Positions 1 to 6,485 of a stretch of 7,110 nucleotides of DNA are shown piece by piece. Under the pieces are notes generated by a model. That model was not told where the DNA came from, ran no database searches, and saw only the letters and a program-made list of their open reading frames with translations. Numbering within the stretch: the first letter of the stretch is position 1; each line of letters opens with the position of its first letter. The stretch lies in contig JAITPP010000076.1 in assembly GCA_031289385.1 (NCBI GenBank), positions 1 through 7,110 of the forward strand, read 5' to 3'. The DNA comes from Prevotellaceae bacterium. Lineage in GTDB: Bacteria; Bacteroidota; Bacteroidia; Bacteroidales; UBA932. Position numbers and translations under genes: made by a program.

Positions 1-118
1 TGACAAACTTTATAAACTTGACAAACTTTATAAACTTTACAAACTTTATAAACTTGACAAACTTTATAAACTTTACAAACTTTATAAACTTGACAAACTT
101 TATAAACTTTACAAACTT
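1..118. repeat. 18-bp tandem repeat array, partly alternating
   Basis: Six full 18-bp units and a partial seventh run from the window edge. Two versions occur, TGACAAACTTTATAAACT and TTACAAACTTTATAAACT, differing only at base 2. After two TGAC units they alternate TTAC/TGAC, giving a 36-bp higher-order period. The array stops at ACTTCCAACTTCCAACTA, just before the sdhC promoter. There are no spacers, so it is not CRISPR. One forward frame (from base 2 to a TAA near 131) stays open and would read as DKLYKL/YKLYKL hexads. With no start visible, I treat this as a by-product of the 18-bp period. The array may continue beyond the left edge. Confidence 0.95.
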
Positions 119-163
119 CCAACTTCCAACTAAAAAATAATTTTTTTTGCCACAAAAAATATC

Positions 164-171
164 TACCTTTG
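164..171 (+). promoter_or_regulatory. Putative sdhCAB promoter, -7 element TACCTTTG
   Basis: TACCTTTG matches the Bacteroidota -7 consensus TAnnTTTG exactly. It lies about 50 bases before the chosen sdhC ATG, which predicts a transcript start near 178-180. A T-run with TTTG at 141-149 lies upstream, but its spacing to the -7 element (about 14 bases) is shorter than the usual 19-21, so the -33 box is uncertain. The 18-bp repeat array ends about 45 bases upstream. Confidence 0.55.
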
Positions 172-224
172 TACTTTCAATATTTAAATTATTAATCAAA
201 AATAAACACAAAATAGGAAAATTT

Positions 225-809
225 ATGAGTAATGTTTTTACATCTTCTATTGGTAAAAAACTAATAATGAGTATTACAGGCGCATTTTTGGTTTTGTTCC
301 TGCTATTTCACATGTCAATGAATATTGTAGCAATTATAAGCCCGCAGGGATATGATGCTATTTGTGCTTTTCTTGGCTCAAACTGGTATGCGTTAATTGG
401 CACGCTGGCGTTGGCAGGAGGATTTTTTTTACACATTGTTTTTGCTCTTACACTTACACTTTACAATCGTAAAGCACGCGGAAACAATGGTTATGCAACT
501 TCGGTAACGCCTAAAACCGTTGAGTGGGCTTCGCAAAACATGTTTGTGCTTGGGCTTATTGTAATTTTAGGATTGTTGTTGCACTTCTTGCAATTTTGGT
601 ATAAAATGCAATTTGCCGAAATTATAGGACATCACCAATCAATGCTTGGCGAAACGATGGTTTCAACAACTTCGGGCTCGGCATTTATTGCGTATTATTT
701 CAGCAATATTATTTTTGTTGTGTCTTATCTTGTTTGGCTGACGGCGTTGTGGTTTCATATTTCGCACGGTTTTTGGAGTGCTTTGCAAACAATTGGCTTT
801 AACAACTAA
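225..809 (+). CDS. sdhC: Succinate dehydrogenase/fumarate reductase cytochrome b subunit, truncated by an in-frame stop
   Basis: This is the membrane anchor of complex II, which passes electrons between SdhB and the quinone pool. As read it has 194 residues. Four hydrophobic helices are visible at roughly 13-38, 56-80, 104-126 and 155-180. Each carries a histidine suited to heme ligation (H29, H70, H120, H178 or H181), which fits the single-polypeptide, di-heme type B cytochrome. The motifs SSIGKKLIMSITG at the N-terminus and HISHGFWSALQT near the end are typical of Bacteroidota SdhC. I chose ATG 225 because it gives this N-terminus, has AGGAAA nine bases upstream and lies after the promoter; a TTG at 147 would add 26 atypical residues and start upstream of the predicted transcript start. 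The gene ends early at TAA 807-809, and the same frame continues as the expected fifth helix (see 810-926). It could equally be named frdC. Function of the truncated form is unknown; all four putative heme ligands are retained. Confidence 0.88.
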   Translation: MSNVFTSSIGKKLIMSITGAFLVLFLLFHMSMNIVAIISPQGYDAICAFLGSNWYALIGTLALAGGFFLHIVFALTLTLYNRKARGNNGYATSVTPKTVEWASQNMFVLGLIVILGLLLHFLQFWYKMQFAEIIGHHQSMLGETMVSTTSGSAFIAYYFSNIIFVVSYLVWLTALWFHISHGFWSALQTIGFNN

Positions 810-926
810 ACATGGCTTTGGCGACTTAAATTTGCAGCAAAAATATTTGCAACAGTCATTTGTCTTGGTTTTGCTGCCGTTATAATTGCTTTTTATCTTA
901 AAAGTTTATGTGGCGGCTGTTGCTGA
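810..926 (+). pseudogene. Severed 3' end of sdhC encoding the fifth transmembrane helix
   Basis: Directly after the TAA at 807-809, the sdhC frame stays open for 38 codons to a TGA at 924-926. The peptide starts TWLWRLKFAAKIFATV and continues through a hydrophobic stretch to a Cys-rich tail, SLCGGCC. The basic WLxRLK segment followed by one hydrophobic helix is what I expect after HGFWSALQTxGxNN in Bacteroidota SdhC. Restored, the protein would have 233 residues, close to the usual family length of about 220-235. It would also leave a normal 40-base gap to sdhA. A single substitution, for example AAA, CAA or GAA to TAA, explains it. No start codon suits independent translation of this piece. 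Confidence 0.75.
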
Positions 927-966
927 ATAAAATAATAGATTAAGAATAATAAAAAAATAAAATATT

Positions 967-2913
967 ATGTCTGAAAAATTAATTTCAAAAATACCGGAAG
1001 GCGCATTAGCCGAAAAATGGACAAATCATAAAGCGGCTATTAAAGTTGTAAGTCCGGCAAATAAACGAAAATTAGAAATAATTGTAGTAGGCACAGGATT
1101 GGGCGGAGCATCGGCAGCCGCAACTCTTGGCGAACTTGGCTATAATGTAAAAATATTTTGCATATCCGACAGTCCGCGCCGCGCACACTCTATTGCAGCG
1201 CAAGGCGGAATAAATGCAGCCAAAAATTATCAAAACGATAACGATTCGGTGTGGCGATTGTTTTACGATACCATTAAAGGCGGCGATTATCGCGCACGCG
1301 AAGCAAACGTATATCGTTTGGCAGAAGTAAGCAATGGAATTATCGACCAGTGCGTAGCGCAAGGCGTTCCGTTTGCACGCGATTACGGCGGACAGTTAGA
1401 CAACCGCTCGTTTGGCGGAGCGCAGGTTAGCCGCACGTTTTATGCACGCGGACAAACAGGACAGCAACTTTTGCTTGGCGCTTACGCCTCGTTAAATCGC
1501 CAGATAGCAAAAGGCAGCGTAAAATCGTTTCCCCGCCACGAAATGCTTGACCTTGTACTTGTAAACGGCAAAGCACGCGGAATTATAGCCCGCAACTTGG
1601 TTACAGGCGAAATAGAACGACACGGCGCACATGCCGTTGTACTTGCAACAGGCGGATACGGAAACGTATATTTTCTTTCGACAAACGCAATGAACAGCAA
1701 CGGCTCGGCAGCAATTCAATGCTACCGCAAAGGCGCATTTTTCGGAAATCCCTGTTTTGCACAAATTCATCCCACCTGTATTCCAAAACACGGCGATCAA
1801 CAATCAAAACTTACGCTGATGTCCGAATCGTTGCGTAATGATGGACGTATTTGGGTGCCCAAAAAATTAGAAGATGTAAAACGATTGAAAGAAGGCTCGC
1901 TTAAAGCCTCACAAATTCCTGAATCACAACGAGATTATTATTTGGAACGCCGCTATCCGGCATTTGGAAATCTTGTGCCGCGCGATGTTGCGTCGCGAGC
2001 AGCAAAAGAACGCTGCGATGCAGGTTACGGAGTGAATAACACGGGATTGGCGGTTTTCTTGGATTTTTCTTCGGCAATACAACGACTTGGAAAAAAAATT
2101 ATAGAACAACGCTACGGAAATCTTTTTCAAATGTACGAAAAAATCACAGACGTTAATCCATACGAAGAGCCGATGATGATTTATCCCGCAATTCACTACA
2201 CAATGGGCGGAATTTGGGTTGATTATAATCTTATGACAACCGTTAAAGGACTGTATGCGATAGGCGAAGCAAATTTCAGCGATCACGGCGGCAACCGTCT
2301 TGGCGCATCGGCGTTAATGCAAGGATTAGCCGACGGTTATTTTATTCTTCCCTACACAATTGGCGATTACCTTTCGGCAGAAATTCAAACGCCTAAAATC
2401 GATACAAAAACACCCGAATTTGACGAGGCGGAAAAAGCCGTTCGCGAAAAAATAAATAAATTGATGACAATCAAAGGCAAACGCACGGTTGACAGTATTC
2501 ACAAAGAACTTGGAAATATTATGTGGGAATACGTAGGAATGGCACGCAATGCCGAAGGATTGAAAACAGCCGTTGCTGCAATACAAAAACTGCGCAACGA
2601 ATTTTGGAGTGATGTTTATGTTCCCGGAACAACCGACGAATTTAATCAAGAACTTGAAAAAGCATTGAAATTAGCCGATAATTTCGAAATAGCACGCTTA
2701 ATGGCACTTGATGCACAAAACAGATTTGAATCGTGCGGCGGACACCTTCGCGAAGAAATGCAAACCGAAGAAGGCGAAGCAAAACGCGATGACGAAAAAT
2801 TTATGTACGTTTCGGCATGGGAATATAAAGATGAAAACACGCCGCCCGAATTGCACAAAGAGCCGTTGAAATACGAATTTGTGAAAGTAGCAACACGAAA
2901 TTATAAAGATTAA
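967..2913 (+). CDS. sdhA: Succinate dehydrogenase/fumarate reductase flavoprotein subunit
   Basis: This is the catalytic subunit, which interconverts succinate and fumarate on a covalently bound FAD at the cytoplasmic face of the membrane. The 648-residue length is normal for the type B (Bacteroidota/Bacillus/Wolinella-like) family. The dinucleotide-binding motif VGTGLGGASAA is at residues 41-51. The RRAHSIAAQGG motif at 71-81 supplies H74, the expected histidyl-FAD attachment site. Likely active-site residues lie in HPTCIP (H268), VPRDVASRA (R339/R344), AIHYTMGG (H410) and GGNRLGASAL (R444). The C-terminal helical domain contains SCGGHLREE near residue 590, typical of this branch. It is the second gene of the operon, 40 bases after the original sdhC end (157 after the premature stop) and 31 bases before sdhB. 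The leader before the ATG is A-rich with no clear Shine-Dalgarno. Sequence alone does not decide between dehydrogenase and fumarate reductase; in anaerobic Bacteroidota this operon usually works as a fumarate reductase (frdA). Confidence 0.97.
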   Translation: MSEKLISKIPEGALAEKWTNHKAAIKVVSPANKRKLEIIVVGTGLGGASAAATLGELGYNVKIFCISDSPRRAHSIAAQGGINAAKNYQNDNDSVWRLFYDTIKGGDYRAREANVYRLAEVSNGIIDQCVAQGVPFARDYGGQLDNRSFGGAQVSRTFYARGQTGQQLLLGAYASLNRQIAKGSVKSFPRHEMLDLVLVNGKARGIIARNLVTGEIERHGAHAVVLATGGYGNVYFLSTNAMNSNGSAAIQCYRKGAFFGNPCFAQIHPTCIPKHGDQQSKLTLMSESLRNDGRIWVPKKLEDVKRLKEGSLKASQIPESQRDYYLERRYPAFGNLVPRDVASRAAKERCDAGYGVNNTGLAVFLDFSSAIQRLGKKIIEQRYGNLFQMYEKITDVNPYEEPMMIYPAIHYTMGGIWVDYNLMTTVKGLYAIGEANFSDHGGNRLGASALMQGLADGYFILPYTIGDYLSAEIQTPKIDTKTPEFDEAEKAVREKINKLMTIKGKRTVDSIHKELGNIMWEYVGMARNAEGLKTAVAAIQKLRNEFWSDVYVPGTTDEFNQELEKALKLADNFEIARLMALDAQNRFESCGGHLREEMQTEEGEAKRDDEKFMYVSAWEYKDENTPPELHKEPLKYEFVKVATRNYKD

Positions 2914-2944
2914 AAATTTATAACCAAATAAGAAGTTTATAATT

Positions 2945-3688
2945 ATGAAATTCAAAATTAAAATATGGCGACAAAAGAACGCCAAAGCCAAAGGAGAATT
3001 TGTTATTTATGATATCGACAATATTTCGTCAGACACCTCGTTTTTGGAAATGTTGGATATACTCAACGACAAACTTATAAGCGAAGGAAAAGAGCCCGTT
3101 GCATTCGATCACGATTGCCGCGAAGGCATTTGCGGAATGTGCTCGCTTTTTATCAACGGCGAAGCGCACGGTCCCGATACTCAGGTAACAACATGCCAGT
3201 TGCACATGCGCAAATTTAAAGACGGCGAAACAATAACTGTTGAGCCATGGCGTTCGGCAGGCTTTCCGGTTATAAAAGATTTAGTTGTAAATCGCGGCGC
3301 ATTTGACAAAATACTGCAAGCCGGCGGATTTATTTCGGTAAATACAGGAGGAGCGCAAGATGCAAACACCATCGCAATTTCCAAAGAAGATGGCGACGAA
3401 TCGATGGACGCCGCCGCTTGCGTAGGCTGCGGAGCATGTGTGGCAACTTGCAAAAACGGCTCGGCGATGCTGTTTGTTGCAGCCCGCGTATCAAGTTTGG
3501 CAAAACTGCCGCAGGGAAAAGTTGAAGGCTCGCAACGCGCCAAAGCAATGGTAGCCAAAATGGACGAACTCGGATTTGGCGCATGCACAAACACAGGCGC
3601 ATGCCAAGCCGAATGTCCCAAAAGCATATCAATAAGCCACATTGCACGCTTAAATCGAGAATTTTTAACCGCAAAACTGCGCGATTAA
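2945..3688 (+). CDS. sdhB: Succinate dehydrogenase/fumarate reductase iron-sulfur subunit
   Basis: This is the electron-transfer subunit between the SdhA flavin and the SdhC hemes. All three cluster motifs are intact in 247 residues. The N-terminal ferredoxin domain has C58, C63, C66 and C84 for the [2Fe-2S] cluster (DCREGICGMC then TTCQ). C159, C162, C165 and C169 (CVGCGACVATC) suit the [4Fe-4S] cluster. C214, C220 and C224 (CTNTGACQAECP) suit the [3Fe-4S] cluster, with NREF near the C-terminus. It is the last gene of the operon, 31 bases after sdhA, and is followed by an intrinsic terminator 24 bases past its stop. A or T dominates the bases before the ATG. I see no missing ligand or lesion, so the A and B subunits look functional even though sdhC is interrupted. 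It may also be named frdB. Confidence 0.97.
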   Translation: MKFKIKIWRQKNAKAKGEFVIYDIDNISSDTSFLEMLDILNDKLISEGKEPVAFDHDCREGICGMCSLFINGEAHGPDTQVTTCQLHMRKFKDGETITVEPWRSAGFPVIKDLVVNRGAFDKILQAGGFISVNTGGAQDANTIAISKEDGDESMDAAACVGCGACVATCKNGSAMLFVAARVSSLAKLPQGKVEGSQRAKAMVAKMDELGFGACTNTGACQAECPKSISISHIARLNREFLTAKLRD

Positions 3689-3712
3689 TAAAATTTCTCT
3701 TAATGTATAATT

Positions 3713-3745
3713 AAAACTGCTCTGAATTATTTAGGGCAGTTTTTT
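3713..3745 (+). terminator. Intrinsic terminator of the sdh operon
   Basis: An 11-bp stem pairs AAAACTGCTCT (3713-3723) with AGGGCAGTTTT (3733-3743), with a single G-T wobble and the 9-base loop GAATTATTT. The right arm runs straight into a T-tract (TTTTTT up to 3745). It lies 24 bases after the sdhB stop, where operon transcription should end. Confidence 0.88.
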
Positions 3746-3772
3746 GTTTGTATTGATTTTTATGTAAATTTG
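3743..3772 (+). promoter_or_regulatory. Putative promoter overlapping the sdh terminator tail
   Basis: TTTG at 3743-3746 and TAAATTTG at 3765-3772 match the Bacteroidota -33 and -7 boxes with an 18-base spacer, near the usual 19-21. The predicted transcript would start near 3779 and reach the lipoprotein gene at 3960 after a leader of about 180 bases. That leader (3780-3959) is very AT-rich, and I found no open frame or stable hairpin in it. The -33 box shares bases with the T-tract of the sdh terminator. A chance match in AT-rich DNA is possible. Confidence 0.4.
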
Positions 3773-3959
3773 TGGTGATTTTTGAAAAAAATGATGTGAA
3801 AAGATGATTAATGTGGAAAATCTGTGATGGTAGAGCGAACGAAGGGGATTTTAAAAAAAATATCTTAAAAAAACATTTCGACAGATATTGTTATTAAAAA
3901 TGGTAATATAATAAAAATGAAATAATTAGTAAAATAAACAATATAAAAAAATTACAACT

Positions 3960-4673
3960 ATGGAAAATATTTTTAATAAAAATTGGACTATTACACTTTT
4001 AATAACATTGTTATTTTTATGTTCGTGTAATGAAGATAAACAAACTGTTTCATGTGCTAAAACAGATGATTATACATATCTTGATGGTTATCCGGATGGG
4101 GCATTGTGTAGGGAATCGTTATGTATTGTATATCAAAATATTTGGAAGGAATTCTTCGTGGAAAAAAATGCTATAACAGAAGATTATTTTAATCAACATA
4201 TTGAATTAAAAACGTCTTATATTCAAGATTGGAATAGTGGCACATCATTTTGCATAGGTTATTATGTTAAAATTAATTGGGCTATTGCATACAATACAGA
4301 CCAGTTTATCATAAAAATCGAAGCAAGCAACACGGATTATCCAAACTTGAACATACCTCGTGGCACTTATTTAACAAAGGAAAACATAAAAACCGTTGTT
4401 AATGCACAAGCATTTTCATCTGATATTATTAAATTGACTCCCATCAAAACGTTAAAATTCAATACTATGAATAACGCTGTTAATTTTTTAACCAAAAAGG
4501 CTAATGTAAATTCCTTATGCCTTAAAAGAATTTATATTGATAAATTTACAGGGCATTTAATACTTGAATCAGGTGCTCAATACGATAATGAAGTTAATAA
4601 ATGTATTAGAGCAAATCTTGATTTATTCAATGAAGAAACAACCATTTTTGATACGCCTTGTTGGATAGATTAA
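3960..4673 (+). CDS. Unrecognised lipoprotein, cysteine-rich
   Basis: I do not recognise this 237-residue protein. Its N-terminus is a lipoprotein signal: a basic/polar start (MENIFNKNW), a hydrophobic core at 10-21 and the lipobox LCSC with lipidated C23. The residues after the cysteine are NEDK; acidic residues just after the lipid cysteine can favour surface export in Bacteroidota, so outer-membrane surface display is possible (inference). The mature part has seven further cysteines (32, 50, 55, 98, 187, 215, 234), which could form disulfides, and many aromatic residues; a mainly beta fold seems likely but is not shown. The gene is visibly more AT-rich than the sdh genes: its four arginines use AGG, CGT, AGA and AGA, with no CGC, although CGC is frequent in sdhA. 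This fits a lineage-specific or acquired gene. It stands alone, between the sdh terminator and a convergent methyltransferase gene. Confidence 0.8.
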   Translation: MENIFNKNWTITLLITLLFLCSCNEDKQTVSCAKTDDYTYLDGYPDGALCRESLCIVYQNIWKEFFVEKNAITEDYFNQHIELKTSYIQDWNSGTSFCIGYYVKINWAIAYNTDQFIIKIEASNTDYPNLNIPRGTYLTKENIKTVVNAQAFSSDIIKLTPIKTLKFNTMNNAVNFLTKKANVNSLCLKRIYIDKFTGHLILESGAQYDNEVNKCIRANLDLFNEETTIFDTPCWID

Positions 4674-4722
4674 ATTAAGATACATATATAGTTACTGACA
4701 CAATTTTGTTCGTGCTATCTTC

Positions 4723-4737
4723 GCAGGTTTTACCTGC
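4723..4737. repeat. Small perfect inverted repeat
   Basis: GCAGGT (4723-4728) and ACCTGC (4732-4737) form a 6-bp stem around TTT, in the gap between the convergent lipoprotein and methyltransferase genes. It is not followed by a T-tract on either strand, so calling it a terminator is not justified. Its place between two 3' ends is the only hint of function. Confidence 0.4.
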
Positions 4738-4818
4738 AAAATCAGAACTAAAAAACAATAAAAATATCATAATAAATGCAAAATAGAACCACAATCGCTA
4801 ACCCGCACGACGTGAAAA

Positions 4819-4871
4819 ATTAATTAACAATTAACAATTAATCATTAATAATTAATAATTAACACATTAAC
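4819..4871. repeat. AT-only short repeats between convergent genes
   Basis: Degenerate repeats of the form AATTAACAATTAAC and ATTAATAATTAAT fill the stretch just past the 3' end of the methyltransferase gene. It includes the last bases of that gene and its TAA. Read on the minus strand it forms weak self-complementary stretches ending in TTTTT, so it may help end methyltransferase transcription, but the stems contain only A-T pairs and this is tentative. Confidence 0.6.
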
Positions 4872-5577
4872 AAGTTCCTTGCAAAATAAATATACAAGGT
4901 TTTTTATTTATATCGGGAATATTTTTTTTCCAGTCGGCGATGCTCATTGTTTTTATAAATTCATCGGCGAGTGTGATATTTGCTGCAATACAAAGCATTG
5001 TGGAGGAATTACACACCGAAAAAAACGATTTTAATAATTGCATATTTCGATATGGTGTTTCAATAAAAATTTGAGTTTGATTTTCTTGTTTCGAGCGTTT
5101 TTCGAGGAACTGAATGTGCTGACAGCGTTGTTGTTCTTTCACCGGCAAATATCCTGCGAAAGCAAAATTTTGTCCGTTCATTCCCGCTGCCATAACGGCA
5201 AGCAAAATTGACGATGCACCCACAAGCGGAACTACACGTATATTTTTGCTGTGTGCATAAGCCACCGCAGCCGCCCCCGGGTCAGCAACGCAGGGAACGC
5301 CGGCTTCCGAAATTATTCCCATATCGAAACCTTGCAAAGCAGGCGCAAGCAACTGTGGAATTTCGTCGGCTTTTGTATGCTCGTTGAGTTCAAAAAACGC
5401 GAGTTCGTCAATTTTTACAGGCATTCCGGCTTTGCTCAAATATCGCCGTGCGGTACGAACATCTTCAACAATAAAATGACGAATATTGCGCATAACGTCA
5501 ATCGTGCGTTGAGGAATTGTATCGCCAATGCAAACATCGCCTATGGTTGTGGGAATTATATATATTTTACCGTGCAT
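4867..5577 (-). CDS. SAM-dependent methyltransferase, RsmI-like tetrapyrrole methylase fold
   Basis: This 236-residue protein has the two-lobed tetrapyrrole-methylase fold used by RsmI, the 16S rRNA C1402 2'-O-methyltransferase. Signatures in order: KIYIIPTTIGD (4-14), replacing the usual LxxVxTPIGN; VEDVRTARRYL (37-47); the SAM-site motif ISEAGVPCVADPG (89-101); PLVGASSILLAVMAAG (117-132); and FAFAGYLP (138-145). IETPYRNMQLL (172-182) and LCIAANIT (195-202) complete the C-terminal lobe. It is shorter than the roughly 280-residue enterobacterial RsmI and lacks its C-terminal extension. From memory, the sequence resembles a second, mostly uncharacterised Bacteroidota paralogue that coexists with true RsmI, so I give no symbol; the substrate is unknown. 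The ATG at 5577 gives the standard N-terminus, with a promoter-like element about 20 bases upstream. It is divergent from the Spy-like gene and convergent with the lipoprotein gene. Confidence 0.9.
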   Translation of the reverse strand: MHGKIYIIPTTIGDVCIGDTIPQRTIDVMRNIRHFIVEDVRTARRYLSKAGMPVKIDELAFFELNEHTKADEIPQLLAPALQGFDMGIISEAGVPCVADPGAAAVAYAHSKNIRVVPLVGASSILLAVMAAGMNGQNFAFAGYLPVKEQQRCQHIQFLEKRSKQENQTQIFIETPYRNMQLLKSFFSVCNSSTMLCIAANITLADEFIKTMSIADWKKNIPDINKKPCIFILQGTC

Positions 5578-5595
5578 AATTCAATATTATTTGCA

Positions 5596-5603
5596 CAAAG
5601 ATA
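5596..5603 (-). promoter_or_regulatory. Putative promoter of the methyltransferase gene, TATCTTTG
   Basis: On the minus strand TATCTTTG matches the Bacteroidota -7 consensus TAnnTTTG. It lies 19 bases before the methyltransferase ATG, predicting a very short leader of about 10 bases. No TTG stands at the ideal -33 spacing. The rest of the 131-base divergent region is AT-rich. For the plus-strand gene at 5709 I see only a weak candidate (TTTTTTG at 5642-5648 and TAAATTG near 5664-5670, spacing too short). Confidence 0.5.
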
Positions 5604-5708
5604 CTGATTTATATCATACATTAACATTAAATGTTTAAACCTTTTTTGTTTTATCGTATCAAATAAATTGTAAACGAATTATATTATTAACATTAAAATT
5701 TACTGGGT

Positions 5709-6485
5709 ATGAAAAAATTAATTATTTTGATAATCGGCGCAGCAATATGTTTTTCGGCGACAGCGCAAGAAAATCAGGTTTCAAAAAAAAGACAATGGAA
5801 CAAACATGAAAAAGCCGACAAAGAAACGTTAATCGAAAACAGATGTAAAAAAATTGCCGATAAACTTATGCTCGACGAGGCTACTACGGCAAAATTCAAA
5901 GATGTGTATAAGGCGTATTTGAGTGAACTTAAACAAAGTTCAGATTTCAAAAAATCAGCCGAGCAAAACAACAACGAATTAAGCGATGCCGATATCGACA
6001 GTAATGTGAAAAACGGCTTTGCGAAAGCGCGGAAAGCAATAGATGTTCGCGAAAAATATTACAGCGAATTTCGTAAATTTCTTACTCCCAAACAAGCGCG
6101 TACAGCATTAAACATGCGCGATGGCAACAGAAAACACAAAGAATTTCGCAAACTCGACAACAATCAACATCAACAGTTGAAAAAACGTTTGGAATTTAAT
6201 CACGACAAGCAGAGAGTTAATGATACAAATTTTCAGTCAAGCGAAAAAGGACTTTTCAGAAGCACAACCGACGGAACAGACGATGGCAACGAACGCAATA
6301 AAATAAAAGATAATAGCCTCTACAACGGCTCGGGCAAAATGATGAGCCAACACGCACAGCAAATACTCAAACAGGATTTACCACAAGCGAAAAAGGCGTA
6401 TCGTTCAGTTTACAAGGGCGTTCGGCAGCGGGCGGATTTCCCAAACCCGCATATAATCTGCAAAAATCGGGAAAAGTTGTTGTAG
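5709..6485 (+). CDS. Secreted Spy/CpxP-like LTxxQ protein with rearranged C-terminus
   Basis: The N-terminus is a Sec signal peptide (MKKLIILIIGAAICFSATA, probably cleaved before Q20). Residues 30-165 are highly charged and look helical, as in periplasmic Spy/CpxP-like proteins. The LTPKQ motif at 125-129 follows KYYSEFRKF, a typical arrangement for Bacteroidota members, and LMLDEATTAKF at 53-63 resembles a degenerate first copy. Such proteins are thought to act as periplasmic chaperones or stress sensors; the role here is inferred. Only residues 1-179 (to 6247) appear native. The displaced copy of the 3' end at 6712-6800 shows that the ancestral protein ended SSENS after 181 residues. The present frame instead runs into a captured tonB segment, first in the tonB linker frame, then out of frame after about 6338, and stops at 6483-6485. 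The last 50 or so residues are therefore probably meaningless. The conserved domain is intact, so a partly functional product is possible. Confidence 0.72.
   Translation: MKKLIILIIGAAICFSATAQENQVSKKRQWNKHEKADKETLIENRCKKIADKLMLDEATTAKFKDVYKAYLSELKQSSDFKKSAEQNNNELSDADIDSNVKNGFAKARKAIDVREKYYSEFRKFLTPKQARTALNMRDGNRKHKEFRKLDNNQHQQLKKRLEFNHDKQRVNDTNFQSSEKGLFRSTTDGTDDGNERNKIKDNSLYNGSGKMMSQHAQQILKQDLPQAKKAYRSVYKGVRQRADFPNPHIICKNREKLL
6166..6247 (+). repeat. 82-bp direct repeat, copy 1
   Basis: This stretch is identical at every base to 6712-6793, 546 bases downstream. It lies inside the Spy-like gene and encodes residues from QHQQLKKRLEF to about SSE. The identity breaks sharply at both ends: C6165 against A6711, and A6248 against C6794. 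The sequence is coding and in its native context here, so this is probably the original location of the left part. Confidence 0.97.

Noticed and set aside
1..118. CRISPR array or coding repeat protein
   Set aside because: The 18-bp units are contiguous with no unique spacers, and no start codon or credible protein supports the open frame within the window.
147..224. Longer sdhC starting at TTG 147
   Set aside because: It would start upstream of the predicted transcript start and add 26 lysine-rich residues not seen in the family. ATG 225 gives the expected SSIGKKLIMS N-terminus.
807..809. Reassigned TAA codon (alternative genetic code)
   Set aside because: sdhA, sdhB, the lipoprotein, the methyltransferase and the original Spy-like gene all end with TAA at sensible lengths, so TAA is a normal stop here.
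1072..2991. Minus-strand open frames opposite sdhA and sdhB
   Set aside because: They lie opposite strongly conserved coding sequence, have no family features, and have no promoter or start context.
4723..4737. Bidirectional terminator between convergent genes
   Set aside because: The stem is only 6 bp and neither strand has a T-tract after it.
5251..5607. Plus-strand open frame of 118 codons
   Set aside because: It is antisense to the conserved methyltransferase gene and shows no protein-like features.
6330..6345. Programmed -1 ribosomal frameshift
   Set aside because: No X XXY YYZ slippery site in the reading phase, and a lysine codon at 6336-6338 slipping back would face CAA. A lost A is simpler.
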